Origin: JAYSRU01 sp043720875
GTDB lineage: Bacteria; Bacteroidota; Bacteroidia; Flavobacteriales_D; Crocinitomicaceae
Reading direction: 5' to 3'
DNA length: 23,561 nt
Assembly: GCA_043720875.1 (NCBI GenBank)
Contig: JAYSRU010000253.1
Coordinates: 1 to 23,561, forward strand
Both the position numbers and the translations under genes were made by a program. Positions 1 through 7,256 of this stretch are shown in pieces. Position 1 is the stretch's first letter. Each line of letters opens with the position of its first letter. The notes below the pieces were generated by a model. It saw nothing but the letters and a program-made list of their open reading frames with translations, was not told the DNA's origin and made no database searches.

Positions 1-1334
1 TTCTTAGAAAGCAATAACTGTATCACCAACATAAACCTACTTAACTCCCCGCCAGAAGCAGCTTTTTCAATCGCTTTTGGTGACATGCCTTTATTGGGAG
101 AGAATAATAACACGAGGTCATCACAACCATTTTCATTTAATTTTTCTGACAAGCTAATTTGAAACTCAACTTGTGTGTCGTTTAGCTTTAGTTCCTCTAG
201 TTGAAAAGATATGTTTTTCTCCAAAGCAACTTTGCGTTCAACGCGCAAGGCATGTAATTCTTTGGCGGCTAATTCCAATTGAGTCATTTGTCGTTGCAAT
301 TCTATACTCATTTCCAACAAACGTGCGTCGAAGTTAGTGCTCAGCTCAACCTTTTTTTCAAACGCCTCCATAACACCGATTAGTTCCTCTTGGTTCTGTA
401 CGCCATGTTTTCTAAGCATTTTATTAAACAAATCATTTACTTCGATTAACTGGGATAATTTTGAAGGATCTAATTCAAGTCGCTCTTGTTGTTGCTCAAT
501 TTCTTGCGATAAATCTTGTGATTCAACCAATAACGAAACCCAACGTTCTAAGATTCCAGTAATGATAGGATTATGGTTTTTCTCTAAGATGGACTTGCCT
601 TTTCTTAATAAATCTACAATTGCGCTGTCTGAACCCAATAATCCATCTAATTGAGCATACATTTGTTTATACTCATCTACTTTCTCAAATGAATTTAACT
701 CGTTTGATATGCTCTGGTAATCCGTTTCATAAAGTTTTAATTCAGCCAATTCAGCTAGCTGAAAAACATTGTAATCCAATTGACTATTTAATTCAACCTG
801 ATCTTTAGCTAATTTAGCGTGTTCGTTAAACAACTTTTTCCAATTCAGGTAAGAATAGGTATATGCTTTTCTATCTTGTTTCAAATCCACTAACGCATCA
901 AAAAGATCTAATTGATATGCGGGATCCCTCAACTCAATGGTATGGTATTGCGAATGTATATTAACCAGCTGCTCAGCTAGTAATTTCAAAACATTTAATT
1001 GTACAGGGACATCATTAATAAAGGCTCTCGATCTCCCTTGAACATTAATTTCTCTTCGAATAATTGTATTTTGAAAATAATCTATGTCATTTGCCTCAAA
1101 AAACTCCTTGAAGCGATTATTTTCTAATTCAAACTCGGCTTCCACAGTTGTTTTTAAATCTGCATCTCTAATTACACTTAAATCTGCACGATTTCCTAAA
1201 ATCAAATTTAGAGCACCTAATAAAATACTTTTTCCTGAACCTGTTTCACCGGTAATAACTGTAAATCCATTGTCAAAATTAAGTGTAGCCTCTTTAATTA
1301 AGGCAAAATTACGGATACTTAATTGCTTCAGCAT
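1..1334 (-). CDS. recN: DNA repair protein RecN, partial (C-terminus beyond window)
   Basis: RecN is an SMC-like ATPase of the cytoplasm that acts in recombinational repair of double-strand breaks. Reading the reverse complement from the ATG at 1334 gives 444 uninterrupted codons running off the left edge. The protein begins MLKQLSIRNFALI and carries a Walker A motif, GETGSGKS, at residues 29-36. A long glutamine/glutamate/leucine-rich coiled-coil region fills about residues 150-390. The ABC signature SGGELSRFM lies near residue 427. RecN proteins are usually about 550 residues, so roughly 100 residues including Walker B and the D-loop lie outside. The start is one base after the stop of the DUF4835 gene, so it is the last visible member of the minus-strand operon. 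Identification is firm; only completeness is unknown. Confidence 0.95.
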   Translation of the reverse strand, partial: MLKQLSIRNFALIKEATLNFDNGFTVITGETGSGKSILLGALNLILGNRADLSVIRDADLKTTVEAEFELENNRFKEFFEANDIDYFQNTIIRREINVQGRSRAFINDVPVQLNVLKLLAEQLVNIHSQYHTIELRDPAYQLDLFDALVDLKQDRKAYTYSYLNWKKLFNEHAKLAKDQVELNSQLDYNVFQLAELAELKLYETDYQSISNELNSFEKVDEYKQMYAQLDGLLGSDSAIVDLLRKGKSILEKNHNPIITGILERWVSLLVESQDLSQEIEQQQERLELDPSKLSQLIEVNDLFNKMLRKHGVQNQEELIGVMEAFEKKVELSTNFDARLLEMSIELQRQMTQLELAAKELHALRVERKVALEKNISFQLEELKLNDTQVEFQISLSEKLNENGCDDLVLLFSPNKGMSPKAIEKAASGGELSRFMLVIQLLLSK

Positions 1335-1335
1335 G

Positions 1336-2250
1336 TTATAGACTTATATCGTCGTATTTGGTTGAGTTTGCGGGATCAATTTTTTTCATCAAAATAACAA
1401 TGTCTGTTTTATCCTTTTGATCCGCATCGGCAAACATTCCTTTTAATTCTTGTAATTTACAAATCGCAAAATTAGAAACATTAACAGAGTTCGGTCTTGT
1501 GGCTACTAATTTTGTTAGTTCATTCAATGCTTCATAAACAACTTTGCGCGCATCCTCTTTGTTCTCATACATTTTATCTAAACCTTTACGATGATATTGA
1601 AAAGTACACAAACGTAGGGGTTTAAACAATTGTTGTAAGGCATTATCAACTAACCAAAACCGATTTCTTTGTGCAGATTCACTTGACTTCCAACCCGTAG
1701 CTCCGCCAGTTTGAGCATTGATAACAATTTGTTGAGCTTCATTAAAATATGGTGTTCCGCCTTCTAATGAGAATGAATCAAAATCCAAAGCAATCATATA
1801 CATCGCATAAAATGAAAGGATGGATGATAAATTATCTTTGTAATTATTTGGAGAATAAACTAATACCGTGTTTCTAGCATATGTAAAGTCGATATTTTCA
1901 TCCAAGAAATTAAACAATAAAGTGTTGTATGAACTATTAAAAACCGGGCGAGAACTTTGGATCTGCATAGAACCAATAAATCGATCAACTCCTTGAACCT
2001 CCTTTATTTGAATTGTAACGTTGCAATTAATTCTTTCTTCCACTTCAAACGTCTCTTTAGTCCATTTGGTAGAATTCATCATATCATAGATTGTCTGCTT
2101 CAACTGATCTAACACTTCCTTTTGAGTCGTTGAAACCTCTGTTCTTGCATTAACGGATATATCCACCTTGCAGTTAAGTTCTTGTCCCTGAATAGATGTA
2201 TTCAACAACATTAAACACAAGCTCAATAAACTAATTTTAAAACAATTCAT
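1336..2250 (-). CDS. DUF4835 family protein, PorD-like type IX secretion/gliding-associated factor
   Basis: A 304-residue secreted protein with a signal peptide (hydrophobic core about residues 6-20, likely cleaved near SIQGQ|E). The sequence fits the DUF4835 family of Bacteroidota, with family-typical stretches SSRPVFNSSYNT, NFLDENIDF, GGTPYFNEAQ and FQYHRKGLDKMYEN. From memory, flavobacterial members are annotated PorD, a component linked to the type IX secretion system; its mechanism is not visible here. It overlaps the end of coaBC by 14 bases and ends one base before recN, which implies translational coupling on both sides. This coaBC–DUF4835–recN order is common in the phylum. Family assignment is strong; the secretion role rests on family knowledge only. 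Confidence 0.88.
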   Translation of the reverse strand: MNCFKISLLSLCLMLLNTSIQGQELNCKVDISVNARTEVSTTQKEVLDQLKQTIYDMMNSTKWTKETFEVEERINCNVTIQIKEVQGVDRFIGSMQIQSSRPVFNSSYNTLLFNFLDENIDFTYARNTVLVYSPNNYKDNLSSILSFYAMYMIALDFDSFSLEGGTPYFNEAQQIVINAQTGGATGWKSSESAQRNRFWLVDNALQQLFKPLRLCTFQYHRKGLDKMYENKEDARKVVYEALNELTKLVATRPNSVNVSNFAICKLQELKGMFADADQKDKTDIVILMKKIDPANSTKYDDISL

Positions 2251-3442
2251 TCTTTTTTAAACTTATAGTGTTAACAATATCAACCGCCACTTTTTGCTTC
2301 GACTTTAACTCAAATTTAATTATTTTATTGTGTTTATCAAGTATTGCAATACGATTTGTATCATGTCCAAACCCTGCTCCTTCATCTTCGAGCGTATTCA
2401 TTACGATAAAATCCAAATTTTTTCGAACAAGTTTCTCAGTAGCATATTTTTCAACATCAGATGTTTCGAGTGCAAACCCCACTAAAACTTGATGTTCAGT
2501 TTTCTGTTTACCCGCCCATTCAAGAATATCTGGATTTTTGATCAATTCGATTGATAAAGTACCGATGCTTTTTTTAATTTTTTGCTCTGCTGGCTCAGCT
2601 GGTCTAAAATCTGCCACAGCCGCACTGAAGATACCTATTTGAAAATTTTTCCAATTTTTTTGAACTGCCGACAACATATCATCCGCAGATTTAACAGATA
2701 TAATTTCCAAATTAGGATGTTCTAAATGGATATTTACCGGTCCTGAGACAAGCAAAACCTCAGCCCCGCGGCTCAACAATTCTGCAGCTAAAGCATATCC
2801 CATTTTACCTGTTGAATGATTTCCAATAAAACGAACTGGATCAATAGATTCGTAGGTAGGACCTGAAGTAATTAAGACTTTACGCCCTTTATAATCTTGT
2901 TTTTCTTCAAAAACACCTTCAATACAATCCAAAATGGTTTCAGGTTCAGCCATTCGACCTTGCCCAACTAATCCACTCGCTAATTCTCCTGATTCGGCAG
3001 GAATAACAAACACCCCGTCACGTTTAATTATTTCAAGATTTCTACTCGTACTTGGATGTGCATACATATCCAAATCCATTGCTGGAGCTGCGATAATAGG
3101 ACATTTAGCAGATAGATAAGTGGCGATCAAAAAGTTATCGCTAATTCCGTTTGCCATTTTACCGAGTGATGATGCCGTTAAAGGAGCAATAACAAATAGA
3201 TCAGCCCATAAGGCTAATTCTACGTGATTTGACCAAAGTCCAGTTTCCTTGTTCCAGAAATCTTTTGAAATAGGATTATGTGATAAGGTAGCTAATGTAA
3301 GGGGCGATACAAAATCAGAAGAGGCATCAGTCATAATACATTTGACGTCAGCCCCTTTCTTTTTTAACTCACGAATGAGTAAAGGAATTTTATAAGCCGC
3401 AATACCTCCACATATACCTAGAAGTATGCGTTTACCTTTCAT
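2237..3442 (-). CDS. coaBC: Bifunctional phosphopantothenoylcysteine decarboxylase / phosphopantothenate-cysteine ligase
   Basis: This enzyme makes 4'-phosphopantetheine for coenzyme A in two steps: ligation of cysteine to phosphopantothenate (CoaB), then FMN-dependent decarboxylation (CoaC). The 401-residue length is normal. The N-terminal flavoprotein domain (about 1-180) shows GICGGIAAYK, the ASSLGKMANGISDN substrate-binding region and PAMDLDMY. The C-terminal ligase domain (about 185-400) shows ITSGPTYESIDPVRFIGNHS followed by TGKMGYALA, AAVADFRP and the KIKK lysine motif that contacts phosphates. Its start codon abuts the rpoZ stop with no gap, and its end overlaps the DUF4835 gene by 14 bases, so it sits mid-operon. 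Confidence 0.96.
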   Translation of the reverse strand: MKGKRILLGICGGIAAYKIPLLIRELKKKGADVKCIMTDASSDFVSPLTLATLSHNPISKDFWNKETGLWSNHVELALWADLFVIAPLTASSLGKMANGISDNFLIATYLSAKCPIIAAPAMDLDMYAHPSTSRNLEIIKRDGVFVIPAESGELASGLVGQGRMAEPETILDCIEGVFEEKQDYKGRKVLITSGPTYESIDPVRFIGNHSTGKMGYALAAELLSRGAEVLLVSGPVNIHLEHPNLEIISVKSADDMLSAVQKNWKNFQIGIFSAAVADFRPAEPAEQKIKKSIGTLSIELIKNPDILEWAGKQKTEHQVLVGFALETSDVEKYATEKLVRKNLDFIVMNTLEDEGAGFGHDTNRIAILDKHNKIIKFELKSKQKVAVDIVNTISLKKNELF

Positions 3443-3763
3443 TTAATCTTGTTTACGAACGTATATTTTTTCTGCCTTCATTTCTTCAATTGCCAACGAA
3501 ACTGGCTTAGCCATTTTTTCATAATGCTTAGAAATCTCAATTTGCTCACGGTTTTCGAAAACTTCTTCAAGATTATCTTGTGTTGAAGCAAATTCTTGTA
3601 ACTTACTAGTAAGCTCTTCTTTTAAATCAGCTGAAATTTGATTCGAACGCTTACTCATGATAACTATCGATTCATAGATGTTTCCAGTTGTTTTTTCAAA
3701 CACTACTGTATCACGCGTAATTGTTGACTTTTCTGCTGTTGAAGACTTTGGAGATACTGACAT
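3443..3763 (-). CDS. rpoZ: DNA-directed RNA polymerase omega subunit
   Basis: A 106-residue protein matching the Rpb6/omega family as found in Bacteroidota. The core is NIYESIVIMSKRSNQIS at about residues 28-44, with a charged, probably helical C-terminal half ending KIYVRKQD. Omega binds the beta-prime subunit and helps assemble RNA polymerase in the cytoplasm. The Bacteroidota form lacks the N-terminal signature of the E. coli protein, so it is often left as hypothetical or 'RNA polymerase Rpb6'. The context supports the call: bamD lies 11 bases upstream and coaBC begins directly at its stop, an arrangement typical of the phylum. Confidence 0.87.
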   Translation of the reverse strand: MSVSPKSSTAEKSTITRDTVVFEKTTGNIYESIVIMSKRSNQISADLKEELTSKLQEFASTQDNLEEVFENREQIEISKHYEKMAKPVSLAIEEMKAEKIYVRKQD

Positions 3764-3774
3764 ATTTATTTGAT

Positions 3775-4569
3775 TTAATTATTTTTTTTTATTTTCAATA
3801 ACTCAGTTTCAATCACCACTAGATTATTTTCTAGCGTTGTTTTTGATTTTGTTAATGGAAATTCGCTTACAAAGGTAGTGATTCTTTTTTTTGTTAATTC
3901 GAGACGATCCTTTTTTTTCTCTGAAACGCTGTTAATTGCGAAATGATAACTATCCAAACACATAATTTCGAACACTTCTTCTCGATTTTTTGAGGCCGGA
4001 TATTTTTTCAGAAAACCATCGGCGGAAGTAGCTGCAGCATTGTAATTGGATGTTTTATGATACAACCTAACTGCATCCAAATCTTTCACTTCTAATTTCA
4101 ACCGTAAGTTATCCATGATCATATTACACGTATCCACTAGCTTAGATCCAGGATATCGCGCCACAAACCCTTGCAATTCCGCCAAAGCACCTTCGGTTTC
4201 AGTTTGATCTAATGAGGATTCTGGTGAATTATGAACCGTGCATAATGCGGATAAGAAGAATGTTTCTTCACATTTTGGGTTTCCAGGAAATCGGCTACCG
4301 TATGAATTCAGATAGTATCCGCCCATAAAATAATCCTTCTCTGCGTAATATGCCTTGCCAATTTTGTAATAGGCAACTTCTCCTTGAGGAGATTTAGGAA
4401 AGCGCTGATATACTTGTTCATACAATGCAATTGCTTGAGAATATTTCTTATTACCAAAATACTTTTCAGCAGCACTGAATTTAAAATCGTAATTATCCCC
4501 TTTCAACACCTTGTTATAAGCGCAAGATGCCATGGTTATAATTAAGAGTAAGGCAATTATTTTTTTCAT
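3775..4569 (-). CDS. bamD: Outer membrane protein assembly factor BamD (lipoprotein)
   Basis: BamD is an essential periplasm-facing lipoprotein that works with BamA to insert beta-barrel proteins into the outer membrane. Read from the ATG at 4569 the protein is 264 residues, with the signal peptide MKKIIALLLIITMASC and a lipobox cysteine at residue 16. Tetratricopeptide-like repeats follow: AAEKYFGNKKYSQAIALYEQ, YYKIGKAYYAEKDYFMGGYY and further helical pairs. The frame stays open to a TTG at 4614, but that would add 15 polar residues before the signal peptide, so the ATG is preferred. It follows ychF by 47 bases and precedes rpoZ by 11. Confidence 0.92.
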   Translation of the reverse strand: MKKIIALLLIITMASCAYNKVLKGDNYDFKFSAAEKYFGNKKYSQAIALYEQVYQRFPKSPQGEVAYYKIGKAYYAEKDYFMGGYYLNSYGSRFPGNPKCEETFFLSALCTVHNSPESSLDQTETEGALAELQGFVARYPGSKLVDTCNMIMDNLRLKLEVKDLDAVRLYHKTSNYNAAATSADGFLKKYPASKNREEVFEIMCLDSYHFAINSVSEKKKDRLELTKKRITTFVSEFPLTKSKTTLENNLVVIETELLKIKKNN

Positions 4570-4611
4570 CGAGTGTTTAAACGAGATTGATTTGATTTTA
4601 TTACAGTATTG

Positions 4612-4619
4612 CAAAATTA
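4612..4619 (-). promoter_or_regulatory. Possible internal promoter -7 element (TAATTTTG) before bamD
   Basis: Read on the minus strand, TAATTTTG matches the Bacteroidota -7 consensus TAnnTTTG. It begins inside the ychF stop codon, 43 bases ahead of the bamD ATG. No good TTTG -33 element sits at the expected distance, so this is a weak call. If real, it would let bamD–recN be transcribed separately from ffh–ychF. Confidence 0.3.
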
Positions 4620-5714
4620 CACGTTAAATCTAAAGTGCATGATATCACCATCTTCCACAATGTATTCTTTCCCTTCAACTTTGAATTTCCCAGCATCCTT
4701 AACGGCGTTTTCAGATCCTAAGGTAGTGTAATCGTTATATTTCATTACTTCTGCACGGATAAACCCCTTTTCAAAATCGGTATGAATCACTCCAGCAGCT
4801 TGTGGTGCAGTGAAACCAGCAGTAATAGTCCATGCTCTCACTTCTTTAACGCCAACAGTAAAATAAGTCTTTAATTCAAGTAATTTATAGGCTGAAACAA
4901 TTAAACGATTCACACCAGGTTCAGTAAGCTCTAATTCATCCAAAAACATTTGACGCTCTTCATACGTTTCCAAGTCCATAATATCGGCTTCAATCTTTGC
5001 ACCAAGAATCAACACTTCCGCATTCTCATCTTTAACCGCTGCTCTAACTTGATCAACATACTTATTACCCTTAGCAACCGAACCTTCATCCACGTTACAT
5101 AAGTACATCACAGGCTTGCTAGTAATCAATTGAAATCCTTTAACAATCTCGAATTCCTTAGGCTCTAAATCCATTGAACGTACTGACTTTCCTTGTTCTA
5201 GCGTTGCTTTTATTTGATGTGCTAAATCATTTTCTTTCAACACATCTTTATCGTTCGACTTTAATACCCGCGCTAGCGTTTGAATCTTTTTCTCAATCGT
5301 CTCTAAATCTTTTAATTGCAACTCAATGTCAATTATTTCCTTATCCGCAACTGGATTAACATGATTATCAACGTGAATAATGTTGTCATCATCAAAACAA
5401 CGTAAAACATGAATAATTGCATCAGTTTCGCGAATGTTTGCCAAGAATTGATTCCCTAATCCTTCACCTTTCGAAGCACCTTTTACCAATCCAGCAATGT
5501 CAACAATTTCCATAGTTGTTGGCACAACCCTTTCCGGACTTACCATCGACTCCAATTTCTCCAATCTTGGATCAGGAACTGAAATTGTTCCAACATTAGG
5601 TTCAATTGTACAAAAAGGAAAATTTGCAGATTGTGCTTTCGCGTTCGACAAACAATTAAACAAGGTAGATTTTCCAACATTTGGCAAACCTACAATTCCA
5701 CATTTTAAAGCCAT
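4617..5714 (-). CDS. ychF: Redox-regulated ATPase YchF (OLA1/Obg family)
   Basis: A cytoplasmic P-loop NTPase of the TRAFAC class. Unusually for this GTPase family, YchF prefers ATP; it associates with ribosomes and affects stress responses. The 365 residues are full length. The G1 loop GLPNVGKST lies at about residues 9-17 and DIAGLVKGASKGEGLGNQF is the G3/switch region. The G4 position reads NVDE rather than NKxD, which explains the ATP preference in this family. The C-terminal TGS-like domain contains YFTVGVKEVRAWTI and ends EDGDIMHFRFNV, the standard YchF tail. It starts 37 bases after the ffh stop and is co-directional with it. Confidence 0.97.
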   Translation of the reverse strand: MALKCGIVGLPNVGKSTLFNCLSNAKAQSANFPFCTIEPNVGTISVPDPRLEKLESMVSPERVVPTTMEIVDIAGLVKGASKGEGLGNQFLANIRETDAIIHVLRCFDDDNIIHVDNHVNPVADKEIIDIELQLKDLETIEKKIQTLARVLKSNDKDVLKENDLAHQIKATLEQGKSVRSMDLEPKEFEIVKGFQLITSKPVMYLCNVDEGSVAKGNKYVDQVRAAVKDENAEVLILGAKIEADIMDLETYEERQMFLDELELTEPGVNRLIVSAYKLLELKTYFTVGVKEVRAWTITAGFTAPQAAGVIHTDFEKGFIRAEVMKYNDYTTLGSENAVKDAGKFKVEGKEYIVEDGDIMHFRFNV

Positions 5715-5751
5715 TTTATTTATTTAATATTTTATTTTTTTGTTGAAACAA

Positions 5752-7095
5752 TTACATGTGACCTCCGCCCATGCCCTTCATTTGCTTCATCATACTCATC
5801 ATGTTGCGCGGGTTACTCATCATCTTCATCATTTTCTTCATGTCTTCAAATTGTTTCATCAACTTATTAACTTCTGTTATCGATGTACCGCTACCCTTTG
5901 CTAATCTTTCTTTACGTGAATGATTAATTAATCCAGGATTACTTCTTTCTGTCAGCGTCATTGATTTTATAATCGCTTCAATACCTTTAAATGCGTCATC
6001 TTGGATATCCACGTCTTTTAATTGCTTCCCCATTCCAGGAATCATTCCAACGAGATCCTTCATGTTACCCATTTTCTTAACTTGGTCTAATTGAGCTAGG
6101 AAATCATTAAAATCAAATTGATCCTTCATGATTCGACGTTGAATCTTTTTTGCTTGTTCTTCGTCAAATTGCTCTTGTGCACGTTCTACCAACGAAACAA
6201 CATCACCCATCCCAAGAATTCTGTCTGCCATACGGGTAGGATAAAACACATCTAATGCGTCCATCTTTTCACCTGTACCTACAAACTTGATAGGTTTCTC
6301 TACAATTGTTTTAATAGAAAGCGCAGCACCACCTCTCGTGTCACCATCCAACTTGGTTAAAACTACACCGTCAAAATTAATTTTTGCATTAAAAGCCTTT
6401 GCCGTATTCACAGCATCTTGCCCCGTCATGGCATCAACAACAAATAAGGTTTCTGTTGGATTAATCGCTTGCTTTACGTCTGCAATTTCTTGCATCATTT
6501 GCTCATCTACCGCCAAACGACCCGCGGTATCAATAATCACAACATTAAAGCCTTTGCTTCTCGCATGAATTATTGCTGCTTGTGCAATTTTTACCGGATT
6601 TTTTTCTTCGCGATCGCTGTAAACATCAATTCCTAATTGTTCTCCGAGAACGTGTAATTGATCAATTGCTGCAGGGCGATAAACATCACATGCAACCAAC
6701 AATGGCTTTTTGTTTTTCTTATTTTTGAGATAGTTCGCAAGTTTCCCTGAAAAGGTTGTTTTTCCAGACCCTTGTAAACCCGACATTAAAATGATTCCAG
6801 GATTTCCTTGAAAATTAATTTCAGACTCAGCTCCACCCATCAATTCCACCAATTCTTCATGACAGATTTTAATCATTAATTGGTTTGGTGAAAGCGAAGT
6901 CAATACATTTCTACCCAAAGCTTTTTCTTTTACCGAATTGGTAAAATTCTTAGCAGTATTGAAATTAACATCCGCATCCAACAAGGCTCTTCGTACTTCT
7001 TTCAATGTTTCAGCAACATTAATTTCAGATATTTGTCCTTGCCCTTTTAGAACCTTAAACGCTCTTTCAAACTTTTCACTTAAATTCTCAAACAT
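5752..7095 (-). CDS. ffh: Signal recognition particle protein Ffh (SRP54)
   Basis: Ffh binds 4.5S RNA and the signal sequences of nascent membrane proteins, and delivers ribosomes to FtsY at the inner membrane. From the ATG at 7095 it is 447 residues. The N domain (1-100) begins MFENLSEKFERAF. The GTPase domain shows GLQGSGKTT (about 106-114), DVYRPAAIDQL, DTAGR and TKLDGDTRGGAALS. The M domain has the RNA-binding GSGTSITEVNKLMKQF segment and a methionine-rich C-terminus. The frame continues to a TTG at 7119, but that longer start would lie within the predicted -7 element, and SRP54 proteins normally begin at MFE. It is the first gene of the minus-strand operon. Confidence 0.97.
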   Translation of the reverse strand: MFENLSEKFERAFKVLKGQGQISEINVAETLKEVRRALLDADVNFNTAKNFTNSVKEKALGRNVLTSLSPNQLMIKICHEELVELMGGAESEINFQGNPGIILMSGLQGSGKTTFSGKLANYLKNKKNKKPLLVACDVYRPAAIDQLHVLGEQLGIDVYSDREEKNPVKIAQAAIIHARSKGFNVVIIDTAGRLAVDEQMMQEIADVKQAINPTETLFVVDAMTGQDAVNTAKAFNAKINFDGVVLTKLDGDTRGGAALSIKTIVEKPIKFVGTGEKMDALDVFYPTRMADRILGMGDVVSLVERAQEQFDEEQAKKIQRRIMKDQFDFNDFLAQLDQVKKMGNMKDLVGMIPGMGKQLKDVDIQDDAFKGIEAIIKSMTLTERSNPGLINHSRKERLAKGSGTSITEVNKLMKQFEDMKKMMKMMSNPRNMMSMMKQMKGMGGGHM

Positions 7096-7116
7096 TCTTA
7101 TTCGATTTTTAAAGTG

Positions 7117-7124
7117 CAAAAGTA
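7117..7124 (-). promoter_or_regulatory. Promoter -7 element (TACTTTTG) for the ffh operon
   Basis: On the minus strand TACTTTTG matches the Bacteroidota consensus TAnnTTTG and ends 21 bases before the ffh ATG at 7095. A clear TTTG -33 element is not seen. Its placement argues against a TTG start at 7119. Confidence 0.5.
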
Positions 7125-7217
7125 GTGATTTTGAACGGAATTTTGATTTGCTTTTTTAAGTAAAAAATTGTTTGCATAAAAGTGTGCTTTCAATTCAATA
7201 AATTAGCTTGAAAATAG

Positions 7218-7225
7218 TATATTTG
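7218..7225 (+). promoter_or_regulatory. Promoter -7 element (TATATTTG) for aconitase
   Basis: TATATTTG matches TAnnTTTG and ends 31 bases before the aconitase ATG. The -33 position holds only a weak TTCA. The leader from about 7230 to 7256 is very A/T-rich with no Shine-Dalgarno, the usual pattern in this phylum. Together with the opposed ffh element it makes 7096-7256 a divergent promoter region. Confidence 0.5.
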
Positions 7226-7256
7226 CGACGCATCAAAAATATATAAAAAATATACC

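Noticed and set aside
337..1341. Plus-strand open frames across the left end
   Set aside because: They are shadows of recN, whose Walker A and ABC signature motifs are read on the minus strand over the same bases.
4570..4614. Longer BamD beginning at TTG 4614
   Set aside because: It would place 15 polar residues ahead of a complete lipoprotein signal peptide and would start inside the possible promoter element.
7096..7119. Longer Ffh beginning at TTG 7119
   Set aside because: SRP54 proteins begin at MFENL-like sequence, and the longer start would overlap the -7 element at 7117-7124.
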